A stretch of DNA of 64,000 nucleotides from contig NC_088297.1 in the NCBI RefSeq assembly GCF_032854445.1, positions 2,027,403-2,091,402 on the forward strand, in the 5' to 3' direction. Source of the DNA: Liolophura sinensis. Its lineage: Eukaryota; Mollusca; Polyplacophora; Chitonida; Chitonidae. The translations under genes and the position numbers were made by a program. Shown piece after piece: positions 36,434 through 49,661 of the stretch; positions within the stretch are counted from its first letter, which is position 1; each line of letters starts with the position of its first letter. The notes beneath the pieces were generated by a model that had not been told where the DNA came from, ran no database searches, and was given only the letters and a program-made list of their open reading frames with translations.

Positions 36434-37575
36434 CTTTATCAAACATCATCGATAAAAAGTAAGATCGAGTTTGTGTACTAGGCTTATAATTCGCTTTCAA
36501 CCAAAGCTATTGTTTACATGTGCGATCCTCGAGCGAACGTTGTAATTTTTACGCTTCCTCATTTGCATGATAATCGTTGGTTGGACAATTTGAACCACTA
36601 CCGAATTTCCTCTTGTAGTTTTCTTCAATGACATTTTTTTTGTAAAATATAGGCCCAGTAGGATTTTGTTAGGAGTCAAATGCAGCTCATTTCAGAATTT
36701 ATTTCTGCAGTATGTAAAGTACTACATTCTGATTTGGTAATCGCTTTTTGCGTAAAAGTCTAATATGAGTGTCTAAGCACCAGAAATCAGTAGTAGAAAT
36801 GGACTAGAAAATATCCAGGGAGTCCACACTTGCGTTTTATAGTCATAGTTGATAGCGTCCAAATCTGATAAATACGGAGTATATGTCGTATTCAGATAGG
36901 TGTCCTGAATACCCTTGACGTACTATAATTTCTAAATCAGCAATGACGAAAAACTCTGTACTAGGTTGAAGTTATATAACGATTCGCCTGACATACGGAC
37001 AGTCAAGACTGGTTATACATGAGACAAGAGTGCTTGTAACAGTGGAATTATATTAGCTCACCAAACTTAGCTCATGGGAATGACACGGGTAATATCAAAA
37101 GTTTTGCTGTGTGTATTTCAACGCACTACTTTTTTCCGTTTGATTTTCTCGGGGATTACTTTTCGCACAAGGGATTTGTTGTGTTGATTTTTTTTTGTTT
37201 TGCCAACGACTGAAACGCTCTCCGTTTAAATGCTTATATACCTTCAACTTATATGAGTAACCCGATGTTTAGGTATTAGGATTTCTAAAGGGCAAATTAG
37301 ACTTAGAAGCCCACATCCTGTTTTCGCGCAGAAGTATACGGGCGCGAAGCCACAATAACAGTTCAGCGTTCCCGCTGTGTAAACAACCATCTTTCTACTT
37401 TAAAAGAAAACAATGGATAAAATGTATGTGTCCATTTAACCTTTTGGGTTCTTGCTAACTCTTGCTGGCTTCTTTTATTGATCGAATGACCCATAGCTGA
37501 CTGCCAAGACTTTGTAAAGCGCGTTAATACTACGTTGACTTTACAGATAAACACTTCCGGTCGTGTCTGGCAGAC

Positions 37576-37709
37576 TATCCACTGTCCAGGTCATCCAGTG
37601 TTAATTTTGCTCCGTTTAAAAGCCTGGCAACTCTGTCCTGGTGCGCTTTACAACTGTTACTGGTTACAGCGCTCAAATGTTGTCACGGCACTCACCGTAT
37701 TGTAGTTGA
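37576..37709 (-). pseudogene. Truncated, deleted Crypton-type exon at the E/F junction
   Basis: Same structure as at 11116, with extra one-base indels around it (GGTTACAGCGC, GTGTTAATTTTGC). Confidence 0.72.
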
Positions 37710-39080
37710 GCCCAGAGCGGAGGCAAAAACTAGAATGTATACATGTACGAAGAAAAAATCTGGGCGTAAAGCTGTACTAACTTTGCATTATCGAGGTTTT
37801 CTTTCGCAATTTCGCGTCGCAGTTTTTCGTTTTCGCCTTTTAATGTTCTCGGCCTTTTTTTTTCAGATGTTAGTATTTTTGACGTCCTCAAAAAGGTATA
37901 GGATTATAGTCCTTCTGTCATTGTGTGTCCCCTAATACTCTATGCGTTTACAAGGCATGTAATCCATGGACAGGCTGAGAGATGACATCTCATAAAGTAC
38001 TATGTTTAAAACAATTTTACAAGAATTTGTCCTCCTGTTAGGAGAAACCACACAGTAAATGAAGGCTGCAAGAAGCACTAGGTTTAAAAGATGCTTTAAT
38101 ACCATTGGTTGATGGCGGAAACGTGCATTGCTATATGGCCTTAAGCCAGTCTCGTCTCTTCGTCTGGATCTCCACATAAGATAATACCACATGAACACTT
38201 GTCGGGCACAGCATGTCTTTCAGGTAGAGTTTCTTGAGTGGCCGTCACAAATGTTTATTCAGAACGCCAAATTTGCCGTGTCGCTATATAGGAATAGGAG
38301 TTCCCGCTACTCTGTATTGTCGCCAGAGGCTGGGAAACTGAGATTACGTGTTACACCAATTATCCCATAACTGTAAGCTATATACCAGTAGTTGACTTTG
38401 TCAACAGAACATTGTTCACCGCCAAATTGGATAGGCTGGTTTATTTGTTTCAGTACAATATGGCTATTTAGTGTTGGTAAATTGTCGACATGCTCAGTAA
38501 CGTGGACAATACAAAATGTCAGCCAGACAACCGTATGTAACTCCTTTCGAAGGTGGATCCAGTCTCTATCATTGGCAAAAACAGTTACAAGCGTGTATTG
38601 TGCTTAACAATCACTGGTTAACTACGATCTCACGAGATCTGCTTATGTTCCGGGAATAAACCTTGGAAAACGGTGGCTTCGTTACAGAAAGACAAAACAC
38701 AAAAGTTTTTCCATAATGTGTCAGCCCGAGAGTCTTGCAAGTAAAAATACTAGTGTAGTTAGATAGATTGTGGAGCAACTGGTTTACAATACTAGCGATA
38801 CATTACAAGCAGTTTGGAGGACAGTTCAGATCTATTATCCCAATTATCCTTAAACAAAAGCCGTACCATCATCTTACCTATGTGGTGACCGACGCATAAA
38901 TAATTTTGATGCCCTTTTGTTTCAAAAGTGCCGTCTCAAATCGAAACATTTTTGGGTTCTCGTTCGAAACTCTCCATTATTCCACCAGCATAAACAATAG
39001 ATGTTTTCTCTTCAGTGATATCAACTAACATACTTTCTACTATTTTATCATCAGTGTGTTCGTGTTTTTCATTATTTTTT

Positions 39081-39391
39081 TGATTGTTATTTTACGCCGT
39101 GGACGTACTCAAGAATATTTCATTTCTAAAACGGCGGTCAGCATTATGGGGAGAGGAACCCGGACAGAGCTCGGGGGAAACCCACGACCATAGGTAGGTT
39201 TGTTAGTGCTTTAAATACCATAGTTAACACACTTAATTACAATAGCTTTATGATGTTCGTAGGAAGGTCTGCCAGCAACCTATGGATGGTTGTCTTCCTC
39301 TTGTTCTGCCCTGTTTCCTCCAAGAGCTGGAGTTGAGCTCATGGGTCATTGCGCCGCGCTGGCGTGCTAATTCCTCGGCCACGGAGACCCC
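39081..39391. mobile_element. SINE composite in unit F, two pieces
   Basis: Same arrangement as in unit B (pieces at 39081-39192 and 39262-39391). Confidence 0.75.
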
Positions 39392-40090
39392 GAATGAAGC
39401 ATTGATAGTTAGGATAATGTGTGAGTATCACTGAGTGATCGGATCATTGGTTGACGGATTGACAACACTGTTGATATTTGAGGATTTATGTTGCAACTGG
39501 AGGGAAGTTCAAAGGCTGATACCAAGCTGAGCCTTTCCTTACCGTGCAGAAAAAAGCGTTATCGATCCTGTTACAAATTGGTATGTGTTGGTCAGAATTC
39601 CAGGTTGGTGCTTGTATGGAGCCAATTGAAGGCATTATTAACTCTGCGGGTAAATCACTAGAAGATCTATCTGATCATCAATGTGCCCGCCCCAGACCTC
39701 ATCGTGATCATCTGTGACTGGGATTTATTTAGCGTAAGACACACTTTTACCGACCAGTATAACGCTGTCAGATCAAACTCAACGCATTAGGGAGCATCCG
39801 TGTGGTATGGAGACTAAATAGGCTTATCAAGCTATATTACTTGGATCCATCGACTAGAATTAAGTGTCTGGCAACGCTAGGTGAATTGGTCTCTGACAGG
39901 TAATGGATTATCAATATAGATAAAACCAACAGCGCCGCTTTGAGCTGGGTGCCGTTATAGACCCATCATTGATGTACACTCTCGCTGATATAGAACTCAG
40001 TAAATAGAGCCATTATATCAAATTAACTTGTCTCTCTGTCCTTTCGTTAAGCACTGATTTTCCCCACTCCCTCCCACCTGACGTCTCGAT

Positions 40091-40363
40091 TTGGTCTTCG
40101 CTGCTTCCTCTTCGTTATACAACCTTCTCAAAACCCTTCTGTATAGTATATCGAGCCCGGTGATCTCCAGTCACTGCCTAATCGACGATATAATCGACCG
40201 TGTAGGAAGAGTTAGCCTTTCTGCACTGAATAGACAAGAAGAAAGTTGTACTCGACAAGAGAGTGCCGATGAGGGCTATATTGGTGTGGACAGGACTAGT
40301 TGGGCTATGAAGGGACAAGGGCGGCAATTGATAATGCGTGCAGAGAATGTCACGCCTGCGTAG
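40091..40363 (+). other. Conserved 90-codon open frame, unit F copy
   Basis: Third open copy of the frame described at 8462, with YIGVDRTSW for YIDVERTSW. Its second half is repeated at 45121-45313 by the segmental duplication, where it is fused in frame behind antisense LINE sequence. Confidence 0.25.
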
Positions 40364-40517
40364 GAATGCTCACATGTGGAGCTCTCCTGTACTAGAGTTA
40401 GTTTTCATTACGGAAAATATCAGGGATATCAGGAAATGAAGTCGTGACGCGCTTTCAATCCTGTTCTTGAGATGCCGTTCAAACTTGATAAAGACCACAA
40501 CAGTGTAAGAGCAACAG
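40346..40517. repeat. Left 172-bp LINE-flanking repeat, unit F
   Basis: Equivalent of 19034-19205. Further copies are at 45296-45467 (between the LINEs) and 50268-50439 (after the second LINE). Confidence 0.85.
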
Positions 40518-41185
40518 TTTTTTTGTTTGTTTATTTATTCACCAACATAATATACAAAACATAAGATTCATAGAAACATACAGAAACATACTGGCGGGAA
40601 TAAAGCTCCATGGAGCTTGCTCTATCCCATTAACATACAATTTGTATATAATACAGGCATGTGAATTATGGTGATTATAAACATCATGATTATCTGTTCC
40701 TGTGAAGAAAGTAAATAAATAAATAATATATACAGGTGCTTATATTAACGACTATCAAGTATATTATTTTGTGTTAGACTACACGGAGAATAAGTGCTGC
40801 AGCATATACGATTTCAGTTTAGATTTCAGTAAGGAAATTGACTGAATATGAAGAGAATTTGTTCCATTCTCGAGGGCCAGCTACTTTAAGTGAACGACAG
40901 GATAGATTACTTTTAGAGGGGGTTCGATACAGATCTAATGGCCAACGTGTTGTGCCATAGTGACGTACGTCAATGTTTTTAATAATGTCATTATTAATTA
41001 GGTGCTAGTACTTCGGGGTGATAAAAAAATTTATGCATTATCATATTAGTAGAGAAAATGTTCAATTCAGATAAGGGCAGAATTTCAAGGGTACAAAAAG
41101 TGGATTTGTGTATTCTAAGGACCTAGACATAGTCACAATTTAAATAACCCATTTTTGCAATATTTGCAGAGGCTGCAAGTGAGGC

Positions 41186-43623
41186 TTATATGTGTTTGCT
41201 CACAAAATATTCCCGTACGAAAAGTAAGGGTGGATCAAAGAATAATAAAGGATAAAACGTGTTTTTTTTATTTACCGAGTCCTTAATGTTGTTTAATATA
41301 CATAGATTCCTCGAGATCTTTTTACGAATACAGTCTATGTGTGACGTTCGATTTCGCTTTTCCTTAAACATAAAACCAAGAAATTTGAACTCCCTGACTA
41401 GTTTAACCTCTGACCCAGAAATAGTCAAGGGAACAGTAATTTGTGGTCTATGTCTACTCGTGGGCGAGATTAACATATACTTTGTTTTGTTAACATTAAG
41501 TGAAAGGCGGTTTGCACAGAACCAAGTGTTCAGCTTCCCTAGCTCGTGAGATGAAGTCGTGATAGCCTCATCGACATTTTCACAGGAAAAGCTTATGGTA
41601 GTGTCGTCTGCACAGAGTATAATATTTAGGACGTCTGTTACTTTTGATATGTCATTTATATATAATAAGAATAGGATTGGACCCTTGAGGCACACCACAT
41701 TTAACGTCTGTGGGTTCAGACAATACATTGCTGAAGTATGTACAATGTGTACGGTTTGACAGGTAGCTACCCAGCCAGTCCTTTGACAGGTCCCGGAAGC
41801 CATAGTGATCTAGTTTTGAAACCATAATGTTATGACTGACAGTGTCAAAAGTCTTTGTTAAGTCTAGGAATGTAGCCACAGTATAATGCTTGTTCTCCCT
41901 AGCGGTTATAAGTTTGTCATATAATGAGCAGGCGGCGTACTGGGTGGAATGGTTCCTTCTGAAACCATACCGGTTAATATCAATTATTTATATATATCAG
42001 TTATATGACTCGAGATAATCAATGATAGAATTGGTATCAAGTTTTTGTAATATTTTGCTTAGACATGGAAAAATACACATTGGTCTATAGTTTTCTAATA
42101 GGTCATGTCTACCAGCTTAGTAAACCGGGAACACTTTTGCTCTTTTTAGAATATCGGGGACGACGTTTGATGAGAACGACAGATTAATAATGTGGGCTAG
42201 AGGAGCCGATATACAGTCAAAAACAAGTTTCACACTAGACATATGGACACCATCTAGCCCAGCAGCAGCATTAGATTTCAAGGATGTTAGAGCATTAGAG
42301 ATGTGTGTTGGTGAAATGTATGGAAATGAAAAATTAGGCTTTCCAAGATAATGTGAAAAAAATTTCTCCACTGAAGGTATATTAGACTCAAGATTTGAGG
42401 CCAAAGAGCTAAAATATTCGTTGAAACCCTCAGCTATTTCAGTTTTTTCTCTTGACTTGCGCCCCTCAATTTCAAAACACCCTGGTAAAGGATCCTTGTT
42501 TTTCTTGTTCATCTATTCGTTTGAAGTTTTCCACGTGTTCTTGATGTCATTTTTATACTTGTTAAACTTGTTTTCAAAATATGTTTTTTCTTGCCACGCG
42601 AAGAGTGGAATTTAGCCGATTTCTGTACATTCTATATTGTCTTTGCGTTCGATCACTTTTATTTATTAGTTGGTAGAGTCTATTTTTCTCATTGATCGAT
42701 ATCAGGATGCTGTTGGTTACCCACGGTTTGATTATTTTTTGTCTATTTACGCTGATCGTAGTTAATGGGAAACATTTATTATACAGTGAACTAAACTTTT
42801 CAAAGAATACATCCATTGCTATGTTTACATCAGTAGTTTCTTGATAAACACAATCCCAGTTTACATTTTCGCCGGGAAAATGTGTCTTAGTTAGCAATGG
42901 AGAATTTGCGAAAGCTTGTTTCGTGTACGTTTGCTTTTTGTTTATATTTGACTTAGAATATGGAATATGGGAAAATGATCTGTGATGTTAGTAAGGAGAA
43001 TGCCAGAGAGAAAGTGGTCAGTGTGAAAATCGGTGAAAATATTGTCGATTAAAGTGACAGAGCGGGATTGGACTTTTGTCGGCTTGGTTATTTGTGGAAA
43101 GAAAAAGTGTGAGGTCATGGACTAGGAAATTTTTAGACTGTTGACCGTGGTCAGTTTTAAGGAGATTAATGTTAAAGTCGCCCATGAATACGCAATTTTT
43201 CTTTTCTCTTTGGCAGATTTGTACGGTTGATAATAGATGGGCATTAAATTCAGCTATACCCTTACCAGGAGGGCGATACACGATTCCAGTGAGGTAGACC
43301 TTGCCAGGAAGCTCAATTTCCACGAAAAGAATCTCACAGCTGCCATCATTCTTTTAAAAAACTTAGGTCCTCCCTTATCGCGAATGAGTCTATGGTGCTT
43401 TTAATATATAAAGCCAATCCACCGCCCCTCCTTTCTGAGCGCATCGAAGAAAAGCATTTATAGCCTGGAAATTCGTAAAGAGTTGATGTAGATGGGGTAG
43501 GCCAACATTTAGAAAAACCTAAGAATGAAAATGAATAGTTTAGGTTGTGTAAGAAACCAGATATTACCGTGAAATGCATTTTTATGCTCCAGGCGTTCAT
43601 GTGAAAGAAGGAGAGCTGCTCAT
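41186..43623 (-). pseudogene. LINE ORF2, first unit F copy
   Basis: Endonuclease part from FFHMNAWSIK (about 43600) through ERRGGGLALYIKS, GIVYRPPGKGIAEFN and FMGDFNINLLKTD (about 43180). The reverse transcriptase runs through SNAAAGLDGVHMSS (about 42260), FLDLTKTFDTVSHNIM with the first catalytic aspartate region (about 41860), KCGVPQGS (about 41690), CADDTTISF (about 41610) and LNTWFCANRLSLNVNKTKYM (about 41510). It is better preserved than the unit C copy in GVPQGS, but has Cys for Tyr/Phe before the ADD motif, a frameshift after GVPQGS and breaks between the endonuclease segments. Not functional. Confidence 0.88.
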
Positions 43624-44691
43624 TAGAGTTTTGTAGAAGTGTTTCAGTGTTGAAAGCACTGGATGCGAAATAACTGGATTAGTGAGAACTAATGTCTTTC
43701 CAATATTCATTATCATCCAAAGGAGTATAATTCTTAACATTGTCAAATAGTTCTAGGACTTTGAAACTATTATTTTCTAATTTTTCTCTGTTAAAAGAAT
43801 ATTGCTCGGGATACTTGATCTTTATGTAGTGTGTTATCATCATGGAATGGAAGTGCTGGTACTAGACTCGGGAATGGAATATCGTCATCGGCGCTGCTCA
43901 TTTGACCGGTTTGTAATTTCACATTCTACACAACAATTTAGTACAGATACCACGAACAGACTGACAAATAGTCGCTCGCCATGGTTAAAAAAACCCTACA
44001 ATAATGCATATTATGTGACATTTATTGTTACAACTGATTAAGTTGCACTGACAAGCCCTTTACATGATCAGTGAAAGTCACATGATTAAACTTAGTCCTG
44101 TCAAACAGTTTAGGGCAAATGTAAACACATGCAAATATAACATGTATCCATACAGATATAGGCCTAATTATACCATGCGCACACGAAAGACAAGAAGATA
44201 CTCACAAAAAATGAATAAATAAATAAACTAAAAAATACGTTTGTACGATCTATCGAGTTTACATCGACGCATGCTACTTATATACAGTATATGTTACACG
44301 GCTTCGGCTGTAGGGAAGTAGTGAATACTGTTGAGGGGTACAGTAAATAGTACTTATTTCATTTAGGTAGGACAGGATTGTAAATAACGGGATTCAGATA
44401 TTTCATTGAATTAGAATAGTACTTATTCTATTTAAGTACAGTAATACTTATTACATTTAGGCAGAACAGTTTAAACTGATAAATGACAGGATTCCGGTAT
44501 TTCATTTAGGTAGTGTAGTACATATTTCCTTTAGGCAGAACAGTTCAAGTTGCTAAATAACAGGATTCAGATATTTCATTTAAGTAAAATTTAGACGCAT
44601 AATGCAATAGAAGTGTACATTGACCAGGGCTTTGGTCAGTGTCTAAATGTCTTCGGCTATAATATTTAGTTTATTTTGTGTCCACTCACTG

Positions 44692-45120
44692 TCACCTTCT
44701 TGACCTGTTATTGCACGGACTTGCTTGACTTAATCGTTCAGGGTATAGTATCTTGATATAGATTTTTCCATTTCGTGCCCATGCCGAGCCCACATTACGG
44801 TTATTTACACAGGTCCTCAGTAATAACTGGTTACGTTGAGTCAGGTCTTCCTTTATCACAATAGAAGTTCCTTTTAAAGCTCTTTGTTTGCGTATACACT
44901 CGTTTTTAGTTTTTCTCGACACAAGCCTGACAATAACACCTCTTGGGTTAGATGGAACTATACAAGTAGTAGGGCCAAGTCTGTGCCCAGTGCTGATATC
45001 ACAGGACTTTACATTAATTTGTAGCGTGTTGTTTAATATGTCTATGAGTTTATCAACACAGTCATCAGTAGTCTCTGTCGGGCTATCCCCCTCAACCCCA
45101 AACACTCGACTGCCCTCCAG
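44692..45120 (-). pseudogene. LINE ORF1 fragment, first unit F copy
   Basis: RRM-like part only, from VFGVEGDSPTETTDDC through SCDISTGHRLGP and VRLVSRKTKNECIRKQ to about 44692. The coiled coil has been lost at the duplication junction. The frame is open from 45105 to 44692, without the frameshift of the unit C copy. Confidence 0.75.
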
Positions 45121-45295
45121 TCACTGTCTAATCGACGATATAATCGACCGTGTAGGAAGAGTTAGCCTTTCTGCACTGAATAGACAAGAAGAAAGTTGTA
45201 CTCGACAAGAGAGTGCCGATGAGGGCTATATTGGTGTGGACAGGACTAGTTGGGCTATGAAGGGACAAGGGCGGCAATTGATAATGCGTGCAGAG

Positions 45296-45467
45296 AATGT
45301 CACGCCTGCGTAGGAATGCTCACATGTGGAGCTCTCCTGTACTAGAGTTAGTTTTCATTACGGAAAATATCAGGGATATCAGGAAATGAAGTCGTGACGC
45401 GCTTTCAATCCTGTTCTTGAGATGCCGTTCAAACTTGATAAAGACCACAACAGTGTAAGAGCAACAG
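45296..45467. repeat. 172-bp repeat between the two unit F LINE copies
   Basis: Middle copy of the 172-bp unit segment, created by the 4,950-bp duplication. Confidence 0.85.
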
Positions 45468-46135
45468 TTTTTTTGTTTGTTTATTTATTCACCAACATAA
45501 TATACAAAACATAAGATTCATAGAAACATACAGAAACATACTGGCGGGAATAAAGCTCCATGGAGCTTGCTCTATCCCATTAACATACAATTTGTATATA
45601 ATACAGGCATGTGAATTATGGTGATTATAAACATCATGATTATCTGTTCCTGTGAAGAAAGTAAATAAATAAATAATATATACAGGTGCTTATATTAACG
45701 ACTATCAAGTATATTATTTTGTGTTAGACTACACGGAGAATAAGTGCTGCAGCATATACGATTTCAGTTTAGATTTCAGTAAGGAAATTGACTGAATATG
45801 AAGAGAATTTGTTCCATTCTCGAGGGCCAGCTACTTTAAGTGAACGACAGGATAGATTACTTTTAAAGGGGGTGCGATACAGATCTAATGGCCAACGTGT
45901 TGTGCCATAGTAACGTACGTCAATGTTTTTAATAATGTCATTATTAATTAGGTGCTAGTACTTCGGGGTGATAAAAAAATTTATGCATTATCATATTAGT
46001 AGAGAAAATGTTCAATTCAGATAAGGGCAGAATTTCAAGGGTACAAAAAGTGGATTTGTGTATTCTAAGGACCTAGACATAGTCACAATTTAAATAACCC
46101 ATTTTTGCAATATTTGCAGAGGCTGCAAGTGAGGC

Positions 46136-48567
46136 TTATATGTGTTTGCTCACAAAATATTCCCGTACGAAAAGTAAGGGTGGATCAAAGAATAATAAAG
46201 GATAAAACGTGTTTTTTTTATTTACCGAGTCCTTAATGTTGTTTAATATACATAGATTCCTCGAGATCTTTTTACGAATACAGTCTATGTGTGACGTTCG
46301 ATTTCGCTTTTCCTTAAACATAAAACCAAGAAATTTGAACTCCCTGACTAGTTTAACCTCTGACCCAGAAATAGTCAAGGGAACAGTAATTTGTGGTCTA
46401 TGTCTACTCGTGGGCGAGATTAACATATACTTTGTTTTGTTAACATTAAGTGAAAGGCGGTTTGCACAGAACCAAGTGTTCAGCTTCCCTAGCTCGTGAG
46501 ATGAAGTCGTGATAGCCTCATCGACATTTTCACAGGAAAAGCTTATGGTAGTGTCGTCTGCACAGAGTATAATATTTAGGACGTCTGTTACTTTTGATAT
46601 GTCATTTATATATAATAAGAATAGGATTGGACCCTTGAGGCACACCACATTTAACGTCTGTGGGTTCAGACAATACATTGCTGAAGTATGTACAATGTGT
46701 ACGGTTTGACAGGTAGCTACCCAGCCAGTCCTTTGACAGGTCCCGGAAGCCATAGTGATCTAGTTTTGAAACCATAATGTTATGACTGACAGTGTCAAAA
46801 GTCTTTGTTAAGTCTAGGAATGTAGCCACAGTATAATGCTTGTTCTCCCTAGCGGTTATAAGTTTGTCATATAATGAGCAGGCGGCGTACTGGGTGGAAT
46901 GGTTCCTTCTGAAACCATACCGGTTAATATCAATTATTTATATATATCAGTTATATGACTCGAGATAATCAATGATAGAATTGGTATCAAGTTTTTGTAA
47001 TATTTTGCTTAGACATGGAAAAATACATATTGGTCTATAGTTTTCTAATAGGTCATGTCTACCAGCTTAGTAAACCGGGAACACTTTTGCTCTTTTTAGA
47101 ATATCGGGGACGACGTTTGATGAGAACGACAGATTAATAATGTGGGCTAGAGGAGCCGATATACAGTCAAAAACAAGTTTCACACTAGACATATGGACAC
47201 CATCTAGCCCAGCAGCAGCATTAGATTTCAAGGATGTTAGAGCATTAAAGATGTGTGTTGGTGAAATGTATGGAAATGAAAAATTAGGCTTTCCAGGATA
47301 ATGTGAAAAAAATTTCTCCACTGAAGGTATATTAGACTCAAGATTTGAGGCCAAAGAGCTAAAATATTCGTTGAAACCCTCAGCTATTTCAGTTTTTTCT
47401 CTTGACTTGCGCCCCTCAATTTCAAAACACCCTGGTAAAGGATCCTTGTTTTTCTTGTTCATCTATTCGTTTGAAGTTTTCCACGTGTTCTTGATGTCAT
47501 TTTTATACTTGTTAAACTTGTTTTCAAAATATGTTTTTTCTTGCCACGCGAAGAGTGGAATTTAGCCGATTTCTGTACATTCTATATTGTCTTTGCGTTC
47601 GATCACTTTTATTTATTAGTTGGTAGAGTCTATTTTTCTCATTGATCGATATCAGGATGCTGTTGGTTACCCACGGTTTGATTATTTTTTGTCTATTTAC
47701 GCTGATCGTAGTTAATGGGAAACATTTATTATACAGTGAACTAAACTTTTCAAAGAATACATCCATTGCTATGTTTACATCAGTAGTTTCTTAAACACAA
47801 TCCCAGTTTACATTTTCGCCGGGAAAATGTGTCTTAGTTAGCAATGGAGAATTTGCGAAAGCTTGTTTCGTGTACGTTTGCTTTTTGTTTATATTTGACT
47901 TAGAATATGGAATATGGGAAAATGATCTGTGATGTTAGTAAGGAGAATGCCAGAGAGAAAGTGGTCAGTGTGAAAATCGGTGAAAATATTGTCGATTAAA
48001 GTGACAGAGCGGGATTGGACTTTTGTCGGCTTGGTTATTTGTGGAAAGAAAAAGTGTGAGGTCATGGACTAGGAAATTTTTAGACTGTTGACCGTGGTCA
48101 GTTTTAAGGAGATTAATGTTAAAGTCGCCCATGAATACGCAATTTTTCTTTTCTCTTTGGCAGATTTGTACGGTTGATAATAGATGGGCATTAAATTCAG
48201 CTATACCCTTACCAGGAGGGCGATACACGATTCCAGTGAGGTAGACCTTGCCAGGAAGCTCAATTTCCACGAAAAGAATCTCACAGCTGCCATCATTCTT
48301 TTAAAAAACTTAGGTCCTCCCTTATCGCGAATGAGTCTATGGTGCTTTTAATATATAAAGCCAATCCACCGCCCCTCCTTTCTGAGCGCATCGAAGAAAA
48401 GCATTTATAGCCTGGAAATTCGTAAAGAGTTGATGTAGATGGGGTAGGCCAACATTTAGAAAAACCTAAGAATGAAAATGAATAGTTTAGGTTGTGTAAG
48501 AAACCAGATATTACCGTGAAATGCATTTTTATGCTCCAGGCGTTCATGTGAAAGAAGGAGAGCTGCT
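46136..48567 (-). pseudogene. LINE ORF2, second unit F copy
   Basis: Nearly identical to the copy at 41186, with the same frameshifts and the same CADDTTISF, so the breaks predate the duplication. Private changes include a 3-bp loss near 47790 and SHYPGKP for SHYLGKP. Confidence 0.88.
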
Positions 48568-49661
48568 CATTAGAGTTTTGTAGAAGTGTTTCAGTGTTGA
48601 AAGCACTGGATGCGAAATAACTGGATTAGTGAGAACTAATGTCTTTCCAATATTCATTATCATCCAAAGGAGTATAATTCTTAACATTGTCAAATAGTTC
48701 TAGGACTTTGAAACTATTATTTTCTAATTTTTCTCTGTTAAAAGAATATTGCTCGGGATACTTGATCTTTATGTAGTGTGTTATCATCATGGAATGGAAG
48801 TGCTGGTACTAGACTCGGGAATGGAATATCGTCATCGGCGCTGCTCATTTGACCGGTTTGTAATTTCACATTCTACACAACAATTTAGTACAGATACCAC
48901 GAACAGACTGACACATAGTCGCTCGCCATGGTTAAAAAAACCCTACAATAATGCATATTATGTGACATTTATTGTTACAACTGATTATGTTGCACTGACA
49001 AGCCCTTTACATGATCAGTGAAAGTCACATGATTAAACTTAGTCCTGTCACACAGTTTAGGGCAAATGTAAACACATGCAAATATAACATGTATCCATAC
49101 AGATATAGGCCTAATTACACCATGCGCACACGAAAGACAAGAAGATACTCACAAAAAATGAATAAATAAATAAACTAAAAAATACGTTTGTACGATCTAT
49201 CGAGTTTACATCAACGCATGATACTTATATACAGTACATGTTACACTGCTTCGGCTGTAGGGAAGTAGTGAATACTGTTGAGGGGTACAGTAAATAGTAC
49301 TTGTTTCATTTAGGTAGGACAGGATTGTAAATAACGGGATTCAGATATTTCATTGAATTAGAATAGTACTTATTCTATTTAGGTACAGTAATACTTATTA
49401 CATTTAGGCAGAACAGTTTAAACCGATAAATGACAGGATTCTGGTATTTCATTCAGATAGTGTAGTACATATTTCCGTTAGGCAGAACAGTTCAAGTTGC
49501 TAAATAACAGGATTCAGATATTTCATTTAAGTAAAGTAAGACATATTTCATTTAGACGCATAATGCAATAGAAGTGTACATTGACCAGGGATTTGGTCAG
49601 TGTCTAAATGTCTTGAGCTATAATATTTAGTTTAGTTTGTGTCCACTCACTGTCACCTTCT

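Larger units (their letters stand above)
32551..37721. repeat. Tandem array unit E (5.17 kb)
   Basis: A mosaic unit. Up to about 35.2 kb it carries C/F-type variants (TTTTCCCCACTCCCTCCCACC, early stop in the 90-codon frame). From there it carries B-type variants (CATTATGGAAAATATC, GTACAGTGCAGTCAG). It has the two-piece SINE composite and no LINE. Confidence 0.92.
40171..45120. repeat. 4,950-bp tandem duplication, first copy
   Basis: From TCACTGCCTAATCGACG in unit F to GACTGCCCTCCAG in the LINE. It recurs from 45121 with an offset of 4,950 and only a few differences per kb over its first 4 kb. Confidence 0.9.
40518..45120 (-). mobile_element. LINE, first unit F copy, cut at the duplication junction
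   Basis: Same LINE and same 3' junction with unit sequence as in unit C (GAGCAACAG then poly-T on the plus strand). There is no SINE in its 3' UTR: the site near 40850 is empty. Its 5' side ends at 45120 in ORF1, where CTCCAG is shared by LINE and unit sequence, so it is a recombination end and not a retrotransposition end. It also has a private 17-bp deletion near 44588. Confidence 0.92.

Noticed and set aside
41259-41759. Plus-strand frames opposite the LINE reverse transcriptase.
   Set aside because: They are shadows of the minus-strand RT coding sequence, whose motifs are clear.
44888-45313. A 141-codon plus-strand frame joining antisense ORF1 to the 90-codon frame as a new fusion gene.
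   Set aside because: It is an accidental in-frame join across the 4,950-bp duplication junction; one half is antisense LINE.
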